64,000 nt of DNA from Styela clava (GCF_964204865.1 NC_135262.1:11408001-11472000), one strand, 5' to 3'. Shown: positions 34,355-47,839, numbered from the stretch's first letter. Translations and numbers: made by a program. Notes: generated by a model not told the origin, from the letters alone.

Positions 34355-37300
34355 ATGACGCCAAATGCAGATCAAAGTTATGACAAACGGAAAAGGTCAA
34401 TCAATCACAACGTGGATTTCAAGCAGAAGCTGTCAAAAGCTTTCACGGATTTATCGTTCGAACGAAAAATTTACCTCGTTTTATTGCTTACCACCGCCGT
34501 GGCATCTGTGGCAAACATTTTTTTCGAATCAGTCGAAATAGAAGCCAAATTGAAAAATGGAAAATTGAACCGAGTCCTGGGACTTGGCTGGCGAACATTG
34601 AGTCGTAAACAAGATATTGCTGATTTTGAATGGACTTTTTGGTTTTCTGATCTTCGTGAAAGTATTATTGCAGCCTTGGTTGGACACGTCATCATCAGCT
34701 ACTTTGCATCACGATATCTGAAGCCGGTAAGTTATGAATCACCTAACGCTTGACAATTGCCATGCAGCTTATATAAAATATAGGTATTACCTATAATAAC
34801 CTATGATATAGTATTGAATATTGATTGATATGTACAGTCACAGGTCGACCACTCATTAATGAATCATGCTCGTCTTAATATGGTAATGAAGACATATATA
34901 TATGACTTGTGAGTCTGATGGTGAATATCTATAGATTATAGGTATATTGAATACTGACAAATTTCATTTGATGCCAACATTATGCATTTGATTTATAACA
35001 TCATAAAACATACTTATTCCGGGTTGGGTTAGGGTCATATGAGTTTCAAATCAACAAACAAATTAGTTCAGACTTTGAACCATTTAAGGCAGGGGTCGGC
35101 AACCTTTTGTCGCTCGCGGGCCAAAATTGAATTTGCAAGTCATTGGCGGGCCGCACATATTTTTGGAAAGTTAAAAATCGAATGGATGACCGATGAATCA
35201 CATTTTATCACACAGATCAGAAGTTAAATTTTAAGCAGCGCCCGTAGACTGATCATTTGAATATTTTTTGCGCCAATAAACCATTTGCACTTAGCATCAA
35301 CTTTTCTGCGTTTTGTTGCCATTTGTCTAAATTATAATTAAATTATAGGCTCATTAAACGAGTAATTGTGAATTATATACTTGTTACGTTATAATAACAT
35401 TTAGTCTACAAATAAATTCTTTTGCGTAAAGAAGATAATCGACAAAACAGCTATAATTTGTTACTATAATTCAGTGAAGCGTCACGGGCCGGATTATATC
35501 ACTCCGCGGGCCGAATCCGGCCCGCGGGTCGTAGGTTGCCGACCCCTGATTTAAGGGGATATTGGAAATTTGCTTTAAAAATTGCTGAGGATAAATAGAA
35601 AAGCATATAATGTATCTACATGAGAAACAGAAACTTTTTCGTTTTGGCCGATTCATTGTTTAGAATCTCGACACACTTATATTGCGACATCGATATGATT
35701 ATGTGCAATGTTTCGTTACTGAACTTTTAGATCCGGGATTTTTTGGGCTTAGCCCAGTTCAATCCCGAACAAAAAGGCTCACTAAAAATTGAGAACATCA
35801 TACACAACTTTATTACCTGAACTTATTATTACTAAGACTGAGTAGGCCTGCTATAATGTAATTTTAACGGCTAAGCTTAAGGTATTTATTAACATAACGA
35901 TAATATTGTTTCACAGGTTCGACATACATTACAAGCGTTGTATTGCATTTATTGGGTGAGAGCCGCTCTCGGACCAACATTCATTCTAATCGTCGTCTCA
36001 TACTGCGCAACTTTCTACGTCGTTTCAGCACTTTCTAAATCCCGATTGATGTGTTGGATATTGACTATTACAAGCATTCTACTTCTTCATTTTGATAGTT
36101 TTTACATGGAAGTACGTGGTTTATGTTAATATGACTACTACTCTTTACCATTAAATTTGTTTCCGATATCCTAATTGTTGTTTAAAATTGAAGCCGACTA
36201 ATTTGTCGTGTCATATTAGCATAAGTATATTCATAATTGGCTTCAAAAATATAATAAATAGAATGTGACTTTGAAAATATTACCTTCATAACTTTTTTTT
36301 AACTTGACTTTACTCTTTATTTTTGATAACATTGTAACCGAAATAGTAACATTCTGGGCGACTTGGTCGTGATTGCTTTGAATAAACAAATGATTATATT
36401 TTGTGGACTTTTTTATATTGGAGTGTTTCTGATTTATAAACCCAGAAAAGACAAACATCTGAATTGTGCTCATATAATCGTCAGAAAAGTTTGTGTTTGG
36501 AAAACTGTAATACATCATGATTAAAGAACCAAAAAGGCGACCACATTTTAAAATAAATAAAACCCTTTTAGCAATCTTGAACCATTGGAAGTAATTGACC
36601 AAGTAGTTAAAGAGAAGAGCGATTTTATCACAACAACAATAAAAACAAGAATTCTAACAACAAGAACATGATAACAAAACGATCTGTATGTTCATTTCGT
36701 GTTCACTAACGTTCACCTCGTATAAATTAATTCATTTATATTTTTCTATGTCTGTCTTGAAAATTGTATTATTTGTCTCACATTTTCTGTGTTTAAGGTT
36801 CTTCCATCAACAATCGAAGTCGATGGCACATTTTTATCTCTTGCATACGTGTCTTTGGGATTCGTTACACTCAGATGCTGCAGTTATGCATTTGAAAGCA
36901 TTGATGATCGAAGTTCGAAAAAAGGTCAACAGTACGGATTCCACAGGCTTCTACAATACAACTTCTATTTACCATACTTCTTTTTCGGTCCTGTCATGAC
37001 ATACGATGTCTATATAGATGAGGTAATTTTTTGCATCTTTTTCTAATTTGTAACGTCTGACTTGGTGATCTTGCCAAGCACGTCTTAAGAAGTGGATGTT
37101 TTTTCTATGTTGCAGGCAGAGAGTATCTAAAATAGAGCAGTAATTTTATTGGCATGTATGATTTCTCAAATCATGCTCGAAGCACAAAATATCAATGACA
37201 TTAGCGTTACAATAAGCTGCCACTCTCCAATGATCCGATTGTAGAGTTATTTCTGTCCTAATTACGCTCTTATATAGGAAATTAAGGCAAGTCCTCCAAT

Positions 37301-40300
37301 CCCACATTATTTGGGGATCGCTATATAGGAGTAAATTCCATAAAAATAAGGAATTTCTTTAAAAAAATATTTTTTTGAAAAATTTGTGAACAGGCAAATG
37401 ACTCTATGCAAAATCGATGAGAACTTGTTACTGATTATCTCTTTTAACTTCCCTACGGCAGACCAGGGAAAGAGAACCGCTAGATCAAAATACTGACCAT
37501 GTAATAGGTCTTATAAAGAATGATTTATTACATTTGAACTTGGTGTAGAAAGGGTGTCGAATTACGGTTGGCTCAGAGTTTATCAGCCGACATTTCTGCA
37601 TTTTATCCAGGTCACACGGATTGCTTCGAATTCTATGGACGTGTAAAAATAGTCTACCGAAAGTCATTTATAAGAATGTTGTTGTCAGTGTTGCAGTTTC
37701 AACTGCTCATTGATTGCGCTAATCTTTCAGTCTGTTTTGAATTCTGTGGTCATTTTGTTGTTTGTTCACGTTTAGTATAAAATGTATACACCAGTTGTAT
37801 AAAGTTGAAGATTGTTATTGAGGACGATGTAACACCTAGAATGCCCGTGACAATACGTGCCTTGGTATCTCTTTGTTATTCATATTTGCACTGCACCTAC
37901 GTGTCAGTCACCGACAAGTATTTTCATAATGATCTCGAGCTTAAAGCCCGTTTAGAAGTATCTGGTCCTGTTTTGTCTTGTGTGTTTGTTTTTTGTACAA
38001 TAGCGAATATATTATTCATTCATTTTTCTTTTCAATCCGTGTCAGTGATCCGTAATATATATTCAGTTACCAGTTTGTTATAATCCTTAATTAGATATTT
38101 TAATTCTCAGACAATGCCAACACATTCAAAAGACAACTTGCTCAATATTTTCAAAGAAGTTGCAAAAACCATGGCTGGGATCGCCGTTATTGATTTTCTT
38201 CTACATTTTGTTCACGTATCGTCAGTTGCGTTGGATTTGGAGTATATGCAAACTGGACCGGTCTATGTAGTAGGTTAGACATTTTAAAACGAATATTTTG
38301 CCTCAAAATATTTATTTATAATATTAGGTGTATTATTTGTTGCTTCTTTGGCCAAACAAAACTTATGATAGAAAAGGAGAGGTACGTCAACAAACCTCAG
38401 GTGCGCAATCATGGGTGTTATCCCAGCTGACAAGCGGTGTCCTGAAGTGTATTGTAGCAGAACGCGTTAGCTCTGCCATAGCTACCTTGGGATCCCCGAG
38501 TAAACAGCGAATTTCGCTGAAAATTTTACCAGTTTTGAAGAAAGCTTAATCGACTCGTTTCTGAAGTATTTAATCTTGGCTAAACCATTTCCATCACCTG
38601 CTTTACGAATATATATATTTACTAGTTTCTGGTGTGATATGAAACAACTTATGATTCAATTGTTTTTAGGTTTTCTACTATTTGCAAACGTCATGCTAGA
38701 CTGGATGAAAGCTTGGGTATTATACGGAGTGACATCTAATGTTTCCAACGTTGTTGATGGATACAAAAGAGCACCTCAAGGCCCGAAATGTCTAGCAACA
38801 ATTTGTACATTTGCTGATACATATTTTGACAGAGGAATACAGCATTGGGTATGTAGGTAAGAGAATATTTCACTTGTTTTGATTTCTATCTGAAATATCA
38901 GTTTGTGTTTACTAGCAAAGATTAGATTATTCAAATATATATGGTCGCCATATGGGCGTTCTGTATATTTTGTAATACGCTCAAATAAAAGGGTATTGAT
39001 TTCTTTATTCAAACTGGTCAGATGATTCAACTACTGCTATTCTCAACGCATAAAAGGTGTTTTGTATGGGGTTTGCCGAAACTATAGTTTCATGATAAAT
39101 GACCTGCTTGTATTATGCCAAGAGAAAATCTTTTGATATACTTTATACATTACAATTACGAATAAAGTTTTTCCGATTTCGCTTGTGAACAAAGTAAATC
39201 CAAGAAGTCATACTTTATTTATCTAAATTCCAAAACTTTTACAGATATATTTACGATCCAGTTGGAGAACACCACTCAAATGTAACAAAAGAAACTATAG
39301 CTTCAGTTCTCACTTTTATATTCGTGACTTTGTGGCAAGGACCTGGCATACAGGTTATTATTTGGGCCACATTAAACTGTCTTGGCTTGACTTTTGAATT
39401 TTTCCTTGGAACTATTACACCACAAGAAGACAAATCAAAAAAGGTAAATTAGAGATTTATATTACTTCACTAAACACTTTTATCAAACACAATGCTTCAC
39501 TTTATCCAGAATAATTTCACTATGTTGCTTACTCCAGACACTTAAGTTCCGTATCAAAAACATAAATAAATAAACAAATACAAAAATAGTCTCATTAAAT
39601 ATTAATAAATGTGTACACGCTGCCATGGAGGAGGGTTTCCATGGAAATAAATTTATAAAAAAAAAACAGCCTAATTTTGGATTAGATACCGGCCCTGTAA
39701 AACTCTATATTTACTCAAATATACCTGCGCCCTCGTCCATCTTAAAGTAGTGAAAACGTGGATTCAGTAGGTCCAGTTGTTGATAGAAGAATCGATTTTG
39801 TTTTGACACAATTTAGTATACAAAAGCAAAGGTCCACTTTGTGTTCAACAAGCTAGGTAGTAATCATATAATTCCCAGATATCCAGTCTCAAAAGGTGTA
39901 TGGGAATCGAATTATGATTAAAAAATGATATCTCTGGAATTTCTGCATCTTCCCAGAAACAACCAAAGAGTTTTTCTACGGAGTGCTTCAAATAATAGAA
40001 CTTCATACTCTGGCTTGCTTCTTTGTTATTGTTGTATAAACAGTACAGACTCAAGCCGTTTACATATATAACTATTACTAATTTAAATTTGAATGTGCTT
40101 TTTTAGAGATTGGTTGCATTCATTTTGGGATTGAATTACTGGTGCATACTTCTCTTCAACACTGTAGGAATTAGTGGAATGGAGACGGCGAGAATAAGCG
40201 CAAAAGCTATGTTTTTCAACGGTGGGTATAAATAACCAGGGAAAAGTGGCTTCCTATTATGCATTAACTGAGTTCATCTGCGCCAATAGACTAATATACA

Positions 40301-40944
40301 GGTAGCTTAATCGTGTATTTATCACATAGAATAGCTACAAACCGCTCAGTAGCATGATGTCTTTCTCTCTGAGGAACGAACATTTACTAATGTTACATAT
40401 ACACACGACTACTGTCACATTAAGATTGTCCTAGTTTTTACAAAAATACGATGTAGGGGTGATCAAACCATTAAATATGTCTTTTGTGGTACATAATATC
40501 GTTATAGCATTTTTAGTTGATGCTCTGTATCGCCACCTTGCAGACTATTGATTAGAATTGACTGTTGTCCGAGCGTAAAACTGAAGGCTGCTTTACGAAT
40601 ATTTTGATCATCAATGAAAATAGTCTACGCAAACAAGCATCAAGAGCAATATATTTTTTTTCAATTTCTGGCTAATGGTAAAATCACACCCACACTACAA
40701 TTGTTAGTAACAGAAGGTAGGTCAGCTTCACGCTGGCTGCCATCACTTCTTACTTGCCCAAAATTTGTGTTTCGTTTGGTATTTTTAGTAAAAGTTATAC
40801 ATATCAAAGTTACTCATACTTCAATTTTATTTTTTTGTTTTTTTAACAGGTAGCTTATGGAATTTTACTGTTGCTGTTGTCCTGGGTTATTGCTACGCAG
40901 CTTTCATCACATTATCTCCAACATCTAAAGATAAAACAGAGTAA
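34355..40944 (+). CDS. HHATL: HHAT-like MBOAT membrane protein (HHATL/GUP1 type), probably non-catalytic
   Basis: Eight exons (34355-34726, 35917-36111, 36798-37022, 38111-38273, 38670-38856, 39245-39443, 40107-40221, 40850-40944) join in frame to 516 residues, close to the usual length of HHAT and HHATL. Many hydrophobic helices are seen. Family landmarks are YNFYLPYFFFGPVMTYDVYI (the conserved loop after the middle helices), YFDRGIQHWVCRYIYDPVG and LWQGPGIQVIIWATLNCLGL. In active HHAT, the Hedgehog palmitoyltransferase of the ER, the catalytic His lies in a WHG motif. Here the aligned residue is Gln412 in LWQGP. Vertebrate HHATL also lacks this His (LWLGP), which supports the assignment. 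Substrate transfer is therefore unlikely, and a regulatory role in palmitoylation is inferred from the family. The start is the first ATG after an acceptor at 34328-34329, with an in-frame stop just upstream. Confidence 0.9.
35090..35548 (+). mobile_element. Non-autonomous hAT element, family 3 (copy B)
   Basis: The ends CAGGGGTCGGCAACCTTTTG and GTAGGTTGCCGACCCCTG are flanked by a perfect 8-bp duplication, ATTTAAGG (35082-35089 and 35549-35556). It is 459 bp long and shares CGGGCCGGAT and GCGGGCCG segments with the other copies. It lies in intron 1 of the HHATL-type gene. Confidence 0.93.
37023..38110. other. Intron 3 of the HHATL-type gene
   Basis: Open frames at 37568-37780 and 37805-38083 look hydrophobic. 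However, exons 36798-37022 and 38111-38273 join directly in phase 0 and align with the family without a gap, so no extra exon is needed. Confidence 0.5.
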
Positions 40945-41396
40945 AGAAAATTTCACGACCGCGGAGGGAATATAATATTTCACATGCTTATAACTTGAAA
41001 GGCATAATACCTGGCACAACATGTTTTAAGTTGACGACTGGTTCATCTATTCTATTTTATTGGTGCCTTCAATATAGTCTCAAATAAGTTGATATCGGGT
41101 TCTCATTTTTATTTTGTTGTTGTTATCTTTTAGAGGAGAAATTAACAGGCACAAGGCTCAAACAGAACTGGTCGTATATAAATGTTTGGAATCGATTTGC
41201 CAAAGAAACAGCGAATAGTTTCCATTTCTTTATTTTATGCTTACCTGATATATATATATATATATGCATAAACGTTGTATGTTAAAATATATATATTTTA
41301 TCATTGTGGAATCTTGTTTATAATTTACGTCATTGGTATATAACATGAAGTGTAACTAGAAATACGTAGCAAATCAGTCTCTTTAATCTCATTAAT

Positions 41397-41721
41397 TACT
41401 TATTGATTTTAATCGGTAAATATGTTGGTGTTTGTCTGTTTGTTTGTCTGTTTGTTTGTCTGTTTGTCTGTCTGTCTGTTAGATGCACGCGATATCTCAC
41501 GAAAGCGAGATTGAATCTGCTCCAGATCTTGCATGTGCATTCATCATATGTCGTACCAGAAGCCTATTGATTTTGGTTGAATTATGTCGAATTATTAGCG
41601 AGTTATTAATTAATTAGTGATGGGACACAAGGTGTAACTATGGAGTAGGAGCGCTGTTTTGGGGATCCCCTAACTTTCAATCGATAAGTCTTCGGTCTCT
41701 GACCAATATTCTCGTTTTGGT
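41397..41721 (+). repeat. Interspersed repeat family 6, copy B
   Basis: It is the inverted counterpart of 30927-31231: TTGATTTTAATCGGTAAATA, then a long GTTTGTCTGTTTGTCTGTCT tract, TTAGATGCACGCGATATCTC, GAGATTGAATCTGCTCCAGA, and ending in TCTCTGACCAATATTCTCGT. The microsatellite tract is longer here. Confidence 0.85.
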
Positions 41722-42163
41722 TTTGTTAGCTTATATATATATATATTTTAGATATGATTAGCTGGCCGACGGATCGCGTTAAATAACGAATCTTTTTCAA
41801 ATAAGGCATAATTTCATGCGGTGAATTTTCCTAAAACGAATGGAGACATATCTGCAAGTGAAACAATTGCGAACATTCCACACATATCACATACCATGAT
41901 GCATGGTTTGGTATACATGTTACATTTATATTTATTACAAAAGTGAAATGGCCTTGAAATCATTAATAAATCGTATATGGCACTTCTGTTGCGGGTATCA
42001 TAGCATGTCCAACATGTTAACAACAAATAAATTCGTTACAAAATGTATTTTAGATAGAACAGAGTTGAACTTTTGGACTAAATTAGAAAATCTGGCCGGA
42101 TTCAAATTTGCCAAGCGGATTCTGTACGCCATCGCGCACAAAAACGAATTCCCTAGAGCCCAC

Positions 42164-42330
42164 AGAAATTTTTGAAATAAATAAAATTAATACCTTTCTA
42201 GCAAAAATGCAGTCTTTGACCACTGAAAATTTCAGAGCAATTAGTCCAGTAGTAGTCCAGTCATTTCATAAGAATAGGATAAAGAATTCTAACAACAGCA
42301 ATATTAAAACGATCTATATACCCATTGCGT
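42164..42330 (+). repeat. Interspersed repeat family 4, 3' part
   Basis: It matches 18680-18850: AATTTTTGAAATAAATAAAA, CCTTTCTAGCAAA, GCAATTAGTCCAGTAG, then TAAAACGATCTATAT. Confidence 0.5.
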
Positions 42331-45300
42331 GATCATCTAGCGGAAGGAATTTGTTGCGAAATTCGGGAAAGTCCAACAAGATAATTTAAGGATAACTACA
42401 TTAGATACGCCAGGCGGTTTTATCGGAAGGTTAATACCTTTAGATGAAAGTTTCCCATGGTGAGGCAACTGCCGATTTCAACAGTTGAACATTGCGAATT
42501 TGAATACAAAATCAGATTTTTTTGTATATGGAAATACACTTTTTGTTTTATATATATTATACAACTACAGACAAATGATATTCATTCATGGCAATTCGAC
42601 ATGACGATGATCTATGAACAGAAACTTTGTAGGTGATAGTTGTTTCCTGCAGGAATTTACTTTTTGAACCATTGCAATAGCAGCATTTTCATAATAGTTA
42701 TACAAAACAGTAAAATTTATTATTGGTGGGGAAAGTCTCACCAGATTCCCCAAGACATTAACAATCTTATTTATATATTAGGTTTGTAAATTGGATCTAA
42801 TTTGTGTTAATAATTCATAAAATATAGATATAAACCGGTTGATAGCTACATCTTCTGTATTGCCACTCGTGTTTACAATATATTTCAGAATTTGAATGAA
42901 AACTTCCACGATGGAGTAGTATAACTTCCGTTAAAATCAACTGACTCATATCCTTAAATCCATAGTGCTTCACACCTATATATAATAAATACTAAATATA
43001 GGAAGTAAGGACAGGAAAATGAAACTAGAACCCAAATGTAAAATGATGTTGATCATTCTTAATATTGAAATTGTTTGCATATTAGGCACCACTAGTATTA
43101 AATTTCATCGACAATCGCCAGTCATTGTTTTTTATATTATATATACCTTAATAACACTCTGTTTAGCGTAGTTCATAGCGGATAATAGAGTAGAAACGAC
43201 CCGATTAGGTAAACAATATGGTTTCCGAGCAGCACCAGATCCGTTCACAGCGTTCGTGAAATCGTGAAAATCTATGGCCGTTATATTTTTTCAAACTATT
43301 AGTTCTAAGGAAACAGGCCAGACAAACACAGGTAACACAGTGGAGCAAAGATATTATTGGGATTGTTTTAAATTTGAAATAATCCTTGACTCAACTAAAG
43401 TGTGTAAACAATTGTCGAATTATCATAAAAGAATTAACGGTTAAATCAGTGAAACAGAAGCGACAAGACTGTTGAATAACAAATTGATTCAATGCCAATT
43501 TCATCAAAACTGAAATAAATACGGAAACTTTCAAGCATTTGTTGCCAAAGCTTTTAGTCATAGATACCGATTCAACTTAGAGATACGCGAGTCCAAACCA
43601 AGTGAGATAAATGAATGTCATAGCCACGGAAGCAATATTGACTATAAACCACACAAAATAAGTAAAAAAGTATTGGAAGTCATGCAATATTCAATGCTTA
43701 GTTCGATTTGATTTCATACTATGCGATACTAGCTTTGTGGGAAACGCTTCCTGAAATTATCAAAATAAAATTTGTGTCAAATGATGCCAATAACCATTAA
43801 ATTAGAGCGTACCTGCTTGCTTGCAATTCCTATGCTTGTCAGCCTTTATGTGCCGTAGTTGTGAAAATTTCATAGTTTTAATCTAGCTTTTGGATCATGC
43901 TTGTACATCGAATGGTCATTTGGTAATCTATTAGAACAGACACCACCTCTCTGTTGAGTAGCGCTTATCATGGGTAATTAGTCTAGGTATTTATCAACAA
44001 AATTAGGCAGACGCCGGCTGTCATTTTGGTGATAGAAAACAAACATACGCTCATCAGTGTGCTGATTTCCTGATGCTGGGTTGTTGAGCAGCAGGGTTGC
44101 CCGTTTTCCGATAGCTCAGTTGAAACTTGTGTAAGTAATTTAAAACGAGCATAAGGCCAGCATAGATCAGGATGTATTTATTTCTTTGTTATGTGGTATA
44201 TTTCATTTTATTAATGTTCATATCGCAGAATAGGGTTCCACACTTCTTCCAGTGAAACGCAAATCGAATAAGCGGCTTAGTCATATCACGAACGGGTAGC
44301 TCGACCACGAATTAAATAGAACAAACCATTTAATGCTCGCGTCATATAGTTAATAAGTCTACGTTAGTATAATATGATACTATATTGCTTGATTACCTAT
44401 ATTGAAATAGCATTCTTCATAGAAATTTGAAAGGTGATATTGAACGCTGCTTTTGCGCTGGTGCTACATTTATCTTACGTTTGCGTATTATGCGAGAAAC
44501 TCTGTGTCAAGCGGAATAATTTCTCAGCCTCGGATCATAGATAAGCCAAATAGTATATCACTAATATATGTATAATGTCTGATCTACGTTTTTGTTTAGT
44601 GTAGAAGAGCGGCAAAAATACATTCTTTCGATATAGAGTAGGCGATCTTGGTTATCATTTTTGTCGCTGTCTTACTGTTTTTATAAATAGTCTCCAAATA
44701 ACATTTCGTTCAGGTTAGGTAGTACAGTAATATATTTCTGTTCTGGATCCCATATTATGTGTCAAGGTTTTTTTGGCAGTATTGCACGACGACCTATCGT
44801 ATTTAGCTTTATTAGTTTTACTTGTAGGCCCAAAATATGCTGGTGTACAATGCAATATTGTTATTTTAAAAAGCGAATTATTACACAATCGAAATATGAA
44901 TAACTAAAATTGATGATATATTCTCTGCGAAAAATACATGATTTTTGGTCATAATTCACGTACAAGCAAAAAAAAAAAACAGTCAATTCTGAAGTCAATT
45001 CACATGTTTTGTCTGAATGTATATACGGCAGATTGTGATCATTTTGACCATCACATCTGTGAACTTGAAAAGATCGTTGAATACCCTAACATTTGTTATA
45101 GGCTTTTAAAATGAGGAAAATTTCGAACTATTTTACAGTCTTGCTAATACGACACCGCCAGTGTTCAGGGCGAGGGCCGAAGGAACTTAGGGTTCATAGA
45201 GTTCATGCAATCCGTTGAAAAACCGTCTTTACTCACCTAATTCGTTTGCTACAATTTCATTGGCTTATTTACAGAACTGGTTGTTTTTGTTTGATCACTC

Positions 45301-45621
45301 TGAGGCGTAGTAATATCTTTAGTCAATATTATGTTGTGAAATGTGGGGTAGGGGGTGTGCAACACATCGCTGCTTTTAAGTGGAACAATTCCTTTGACAA
45401 ATATTTGAGTTGTGCTCTGTTTTCCGTGAGGCAGCAATAAAAATGAAAAAAACGCCTTTCTGTAACTGTTATGGTCATTTTAGTAGGTAAAACTTTTGTA
45501 GATATAATTTGATAATTCTGTCTTAAAATTGCTATAAACACAAATGAAGGTTGGATTATTTACCTATTTTCGTATTAAATTCTATTTTCTTATGTAAAGT
45601 TTATGAACGCTGTTTAAATAT

Positions 45622-45651
45622 ATCTATATATATATATATATATATATATAT
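45622..45651. repeat. TA dinucleotide microsatellite
   Basis: An almost pure TA run of about 30 bp, directly left of a foldback element. Shorter TA runs occur at about 11679-11694, 16266-16282 and 41251-41266. Confidence 0.9.
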
Positions 45652-45656
45652 GGGAC

Positions 45657-45768
45657 GGCGCTCCGGAATTATTCGTACCAAGATGACGCACAACCTGAAC
45701 AACCCTAACCTGGTACACATACTATGTTAAGGTTGTGCACCATCTTGGTACGAATACTTCGGGAGAAC
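45657..45768. mobile_element. Foldback element, copy 1
   Basis: The left arm (CCGGAATTATTCGTACCAAG, ATGACGCACAACC) is mirrored by the right arm (GGTTGTGCACCATC, TTGGTACGAATACTTCGGGA). The centre has AACCCTAACCTGGTACACAT. The same arms occur at 46833-47031, 56518-56621 and 60009-60111. Confidence 0.85.
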
Positions 45769-45776
45769 CTATAGGA

Positions 45777-46072
45777 CAGGGGTCGGCAACTTTTTGTCGC
45801 ACGCGGGCCAGATAATGGTTGCAAGTCATTGGCGGGCGCACATATTTTTAGAAAGTTGAAATCCGAACAGATGATACCTTTTTATAATAAAAATCAAGCA
45901 GTGATACATCTCTCGAATATAATATAAATTTATTTCCTCATTGCATTGAATCTAAAAAAATTCCGAAACAGCTGTTTTGTTACTATAACTCAGTGAAGCG
46001 TTGCGGACCGGATTATATTACTCCGCGGGCCAGATCCGGCCCGTGGGCCGTACGTAGGTTGCCGAACCCCTG
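45777..46072 (+). mobile_element. Non-autonomous hAT element, family 3 (copy C)
   Basis: The ends CAGGGGTCGGCAACTTTTTG and GTAGGTTGCCGAACCCCTG are flanked by a perfect 8-bp duplication, CTATAGGA (45769-45776 and 46073-46080). It is 296 bp, the shortest of the three copies, and abuts the foldback element on its left. Confidence 0.93.
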
Positions 46073-46339
46073 CTATAGGAGATGTGGTTTTTACAATATA
46101 TGCACTTGTTCAGGATATTTAGTTGTCCCATGTTCGAGTGATTCACAGCTTATAGAACACAACGTTTTGGGGTTTAACTGCTGAGACCATCACATTTATG
46201 CCAATGCCTTTCAAAATGCTGTTTCGAGTTTTCACGTTCAACTATATTCTTCATTAGAAATACGCAGCTGGAAATTTCATTTTGATAAATTCAATAGATC
46301 GTTATATTCACTTCATTCCTATACTATTTGTTAAAACCA

Positions 46340-46540
46340 CAGGAACATATGAAAAGGTTTTCAAGCGTTATTATATTTACTTTTTAATCGTCGCTACTAG
46401 ATGTATTCAGTAAAATTATGTGTAATTTTATTATGTTCATCTCCACAAGAGGATATGGAAAGATTTTCAAACTTTATTATATTTGCTTCTTACTCGTCGC
46501 TACTAGCTGTATTCAGTAAAATTATATGAAATTTATTTAC
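46340..46540. repeat. Direct tandem duplication of about 106 bp
   Basis: Two head-to-tail copies share TTTTCAAGCGTTATTATATT / TTTTCAAACTTTATTATATT, then TCGTCGCTACTAGATGTATT / TCGTCGCTACTAGCTGTATT and CAGTAAAATTAT. No coding capacity is seen. Confidence 0.85.
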
Positions 46541-46832
46541 GTTTACTTCAAAGTGCACTTTTGTCAAATGAACGATCTGCCGTTAACAAAACTTAAAATG
46601 GTGTACCTATTTACATAAAGCATAAATTCGAAGTCTTCTTATAAAATAACTAAAGGTACAGAAAATTCTTACGAGTTATAACTTTCGAGGTTATTTTGAC
46701 TCACGCCCAAACTGTGTTATGCGTTCAACGTTATGCGATATATCATGCTATTTGTTTAGCATAATATATTATACGTTGTAAGAAGAACTCGCAATATTAT
46801 CTGACATTTGAGAGTTATTCCACAGGGAAAAG

Positions 46833-47031
46833 GGTACTTCTGGAGTATGCGTAACAAGATGGCGGACACCGGAAGGGTTCGGCCATAATTTTAGGTACAA
46901 ATGGCTAGTCCCCAAACTCGTAATAGTACTAAAATAGAGAAAATTGGAATAAAATTATGGCCTAACCCTAACCTGGTACACCCGCTACGTTCCGGTGTCC
47001 GCCATCTTGGTACGCATACTTCAGGAGCACC
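46833..47031. mobile_element. Foldback element, copy 2 (longest)
   Basis: The left arm (GGAGTATGCGTAACAAGATG, GCGGACACCGG) is mirrored by the right arm (CCGGTGTCCGCCATCTTGGT, ACGCATACTTCAGGAGCACC). The centre has CCTAACCCTAACCTGGTACA. The loop is longer than in the other copies. Confidence 0.85.
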
Positions 47032-47680
47032 GGGAAAAGTACCAGTTTTATTTCAGTTGATAAATATGTACGGACGACGTTTGATCCATGTGATATCTTG
47101 AAATCGATATGATATCTTATTGTCGAAAGGTTTCTAGTCGATGCCAGACGACATAGCAACCATAGCGTTGTTTTCCACTCAAGCCACGTGGTCCATATCT
47201 GTAATTGTGGATCCCCTGTTAATGTAGGATTATGTATCTTATAAGTCTGAGTGATAAAATTTATCGCCACAGCATTTTAAGATGTATCTTAGAAAATTTT
47301 TAGTGAAAGAAACCAAACGAGGAAAGGCTTTTTTGAAAGTGTTAAGTACCATTTAGTCTATTATTGAACTCGTTAGAATATCTTGAAAGAAGCTGTTCAT
47401 CGCTTAGCTCTGATCTGTGTTGCTTTGTTACTGTATCGTATTTTTATAGACTTTCATTGAGTTGGTATCACAGCATCAATAGCATATTAGAAGCATACGC
47501 TTTGTAAACGCCAGGCGTTGAAGCAACGTTTACTTTATTTCTTCGGATGTGGAGTATCCTTTATGAGGCTATGCTACTGCGTTCAAGTAACCATTGTTAC
47601 GTGTTTTGTATAGTGTGAACCGAATAGGTTTCGATTAATTCCTGTAGCGTCAAATTTAGAGTTTGATGAATAGCATGATT

Positions 47681-47701
47681 GTGTGTGTGTGTGTGTGTGT
47701 G
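47681..47701. repeat. GT dinucleotide microsatellite
   Basis: About ten GT units, 140 bp before the SLC6 start codon. Confidence 0.95.
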
Positions 47702-47839
47702 AGAGCTGTCATATATTTTTGTAATTTTGAAGGAGTCCACCATATGAAATGTAAAATTCAATATTGAAATTTCAATATTATTAATATATTGTGTCTACTA
47801 TATGAATTATATACAGATTGTGCATAGTTATATTGTAAT

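Larger units (their letters stand above)
40945..47839. other. Gene-poor intergenic region rich in repeats
   Basis: I found no exon chain on either strand. It holds family 6 copy B (41397-41721), part of family 4 (42164-42330), a TA microsatellite (about 45622-45651), two foldback elements, a hAT MITE, a 106-bp tandem duplication (46340-46540) and a GT microsatellite (47681-47701). The rest is AT-rich unique-looking DNA. Confidence 0.5.

Noticed and set aside
37568-38083. Hydrophobic frames as an extra HHATL exon
   Set aside because: Flanking exons already join in phase 0 and match the family without a gap.
40614-40853. Open frame before the last HHATL exon
   Set aside because: It reads through the acceptor at 40848-40849 in a different frame. 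The spliced frame gives a sensible last helix and stop.
42000-47800. Possible genes in the gene-poor stretch
   Set aside because: All frames over 60 codons overlap repeats or lack splice sites and family signatures.
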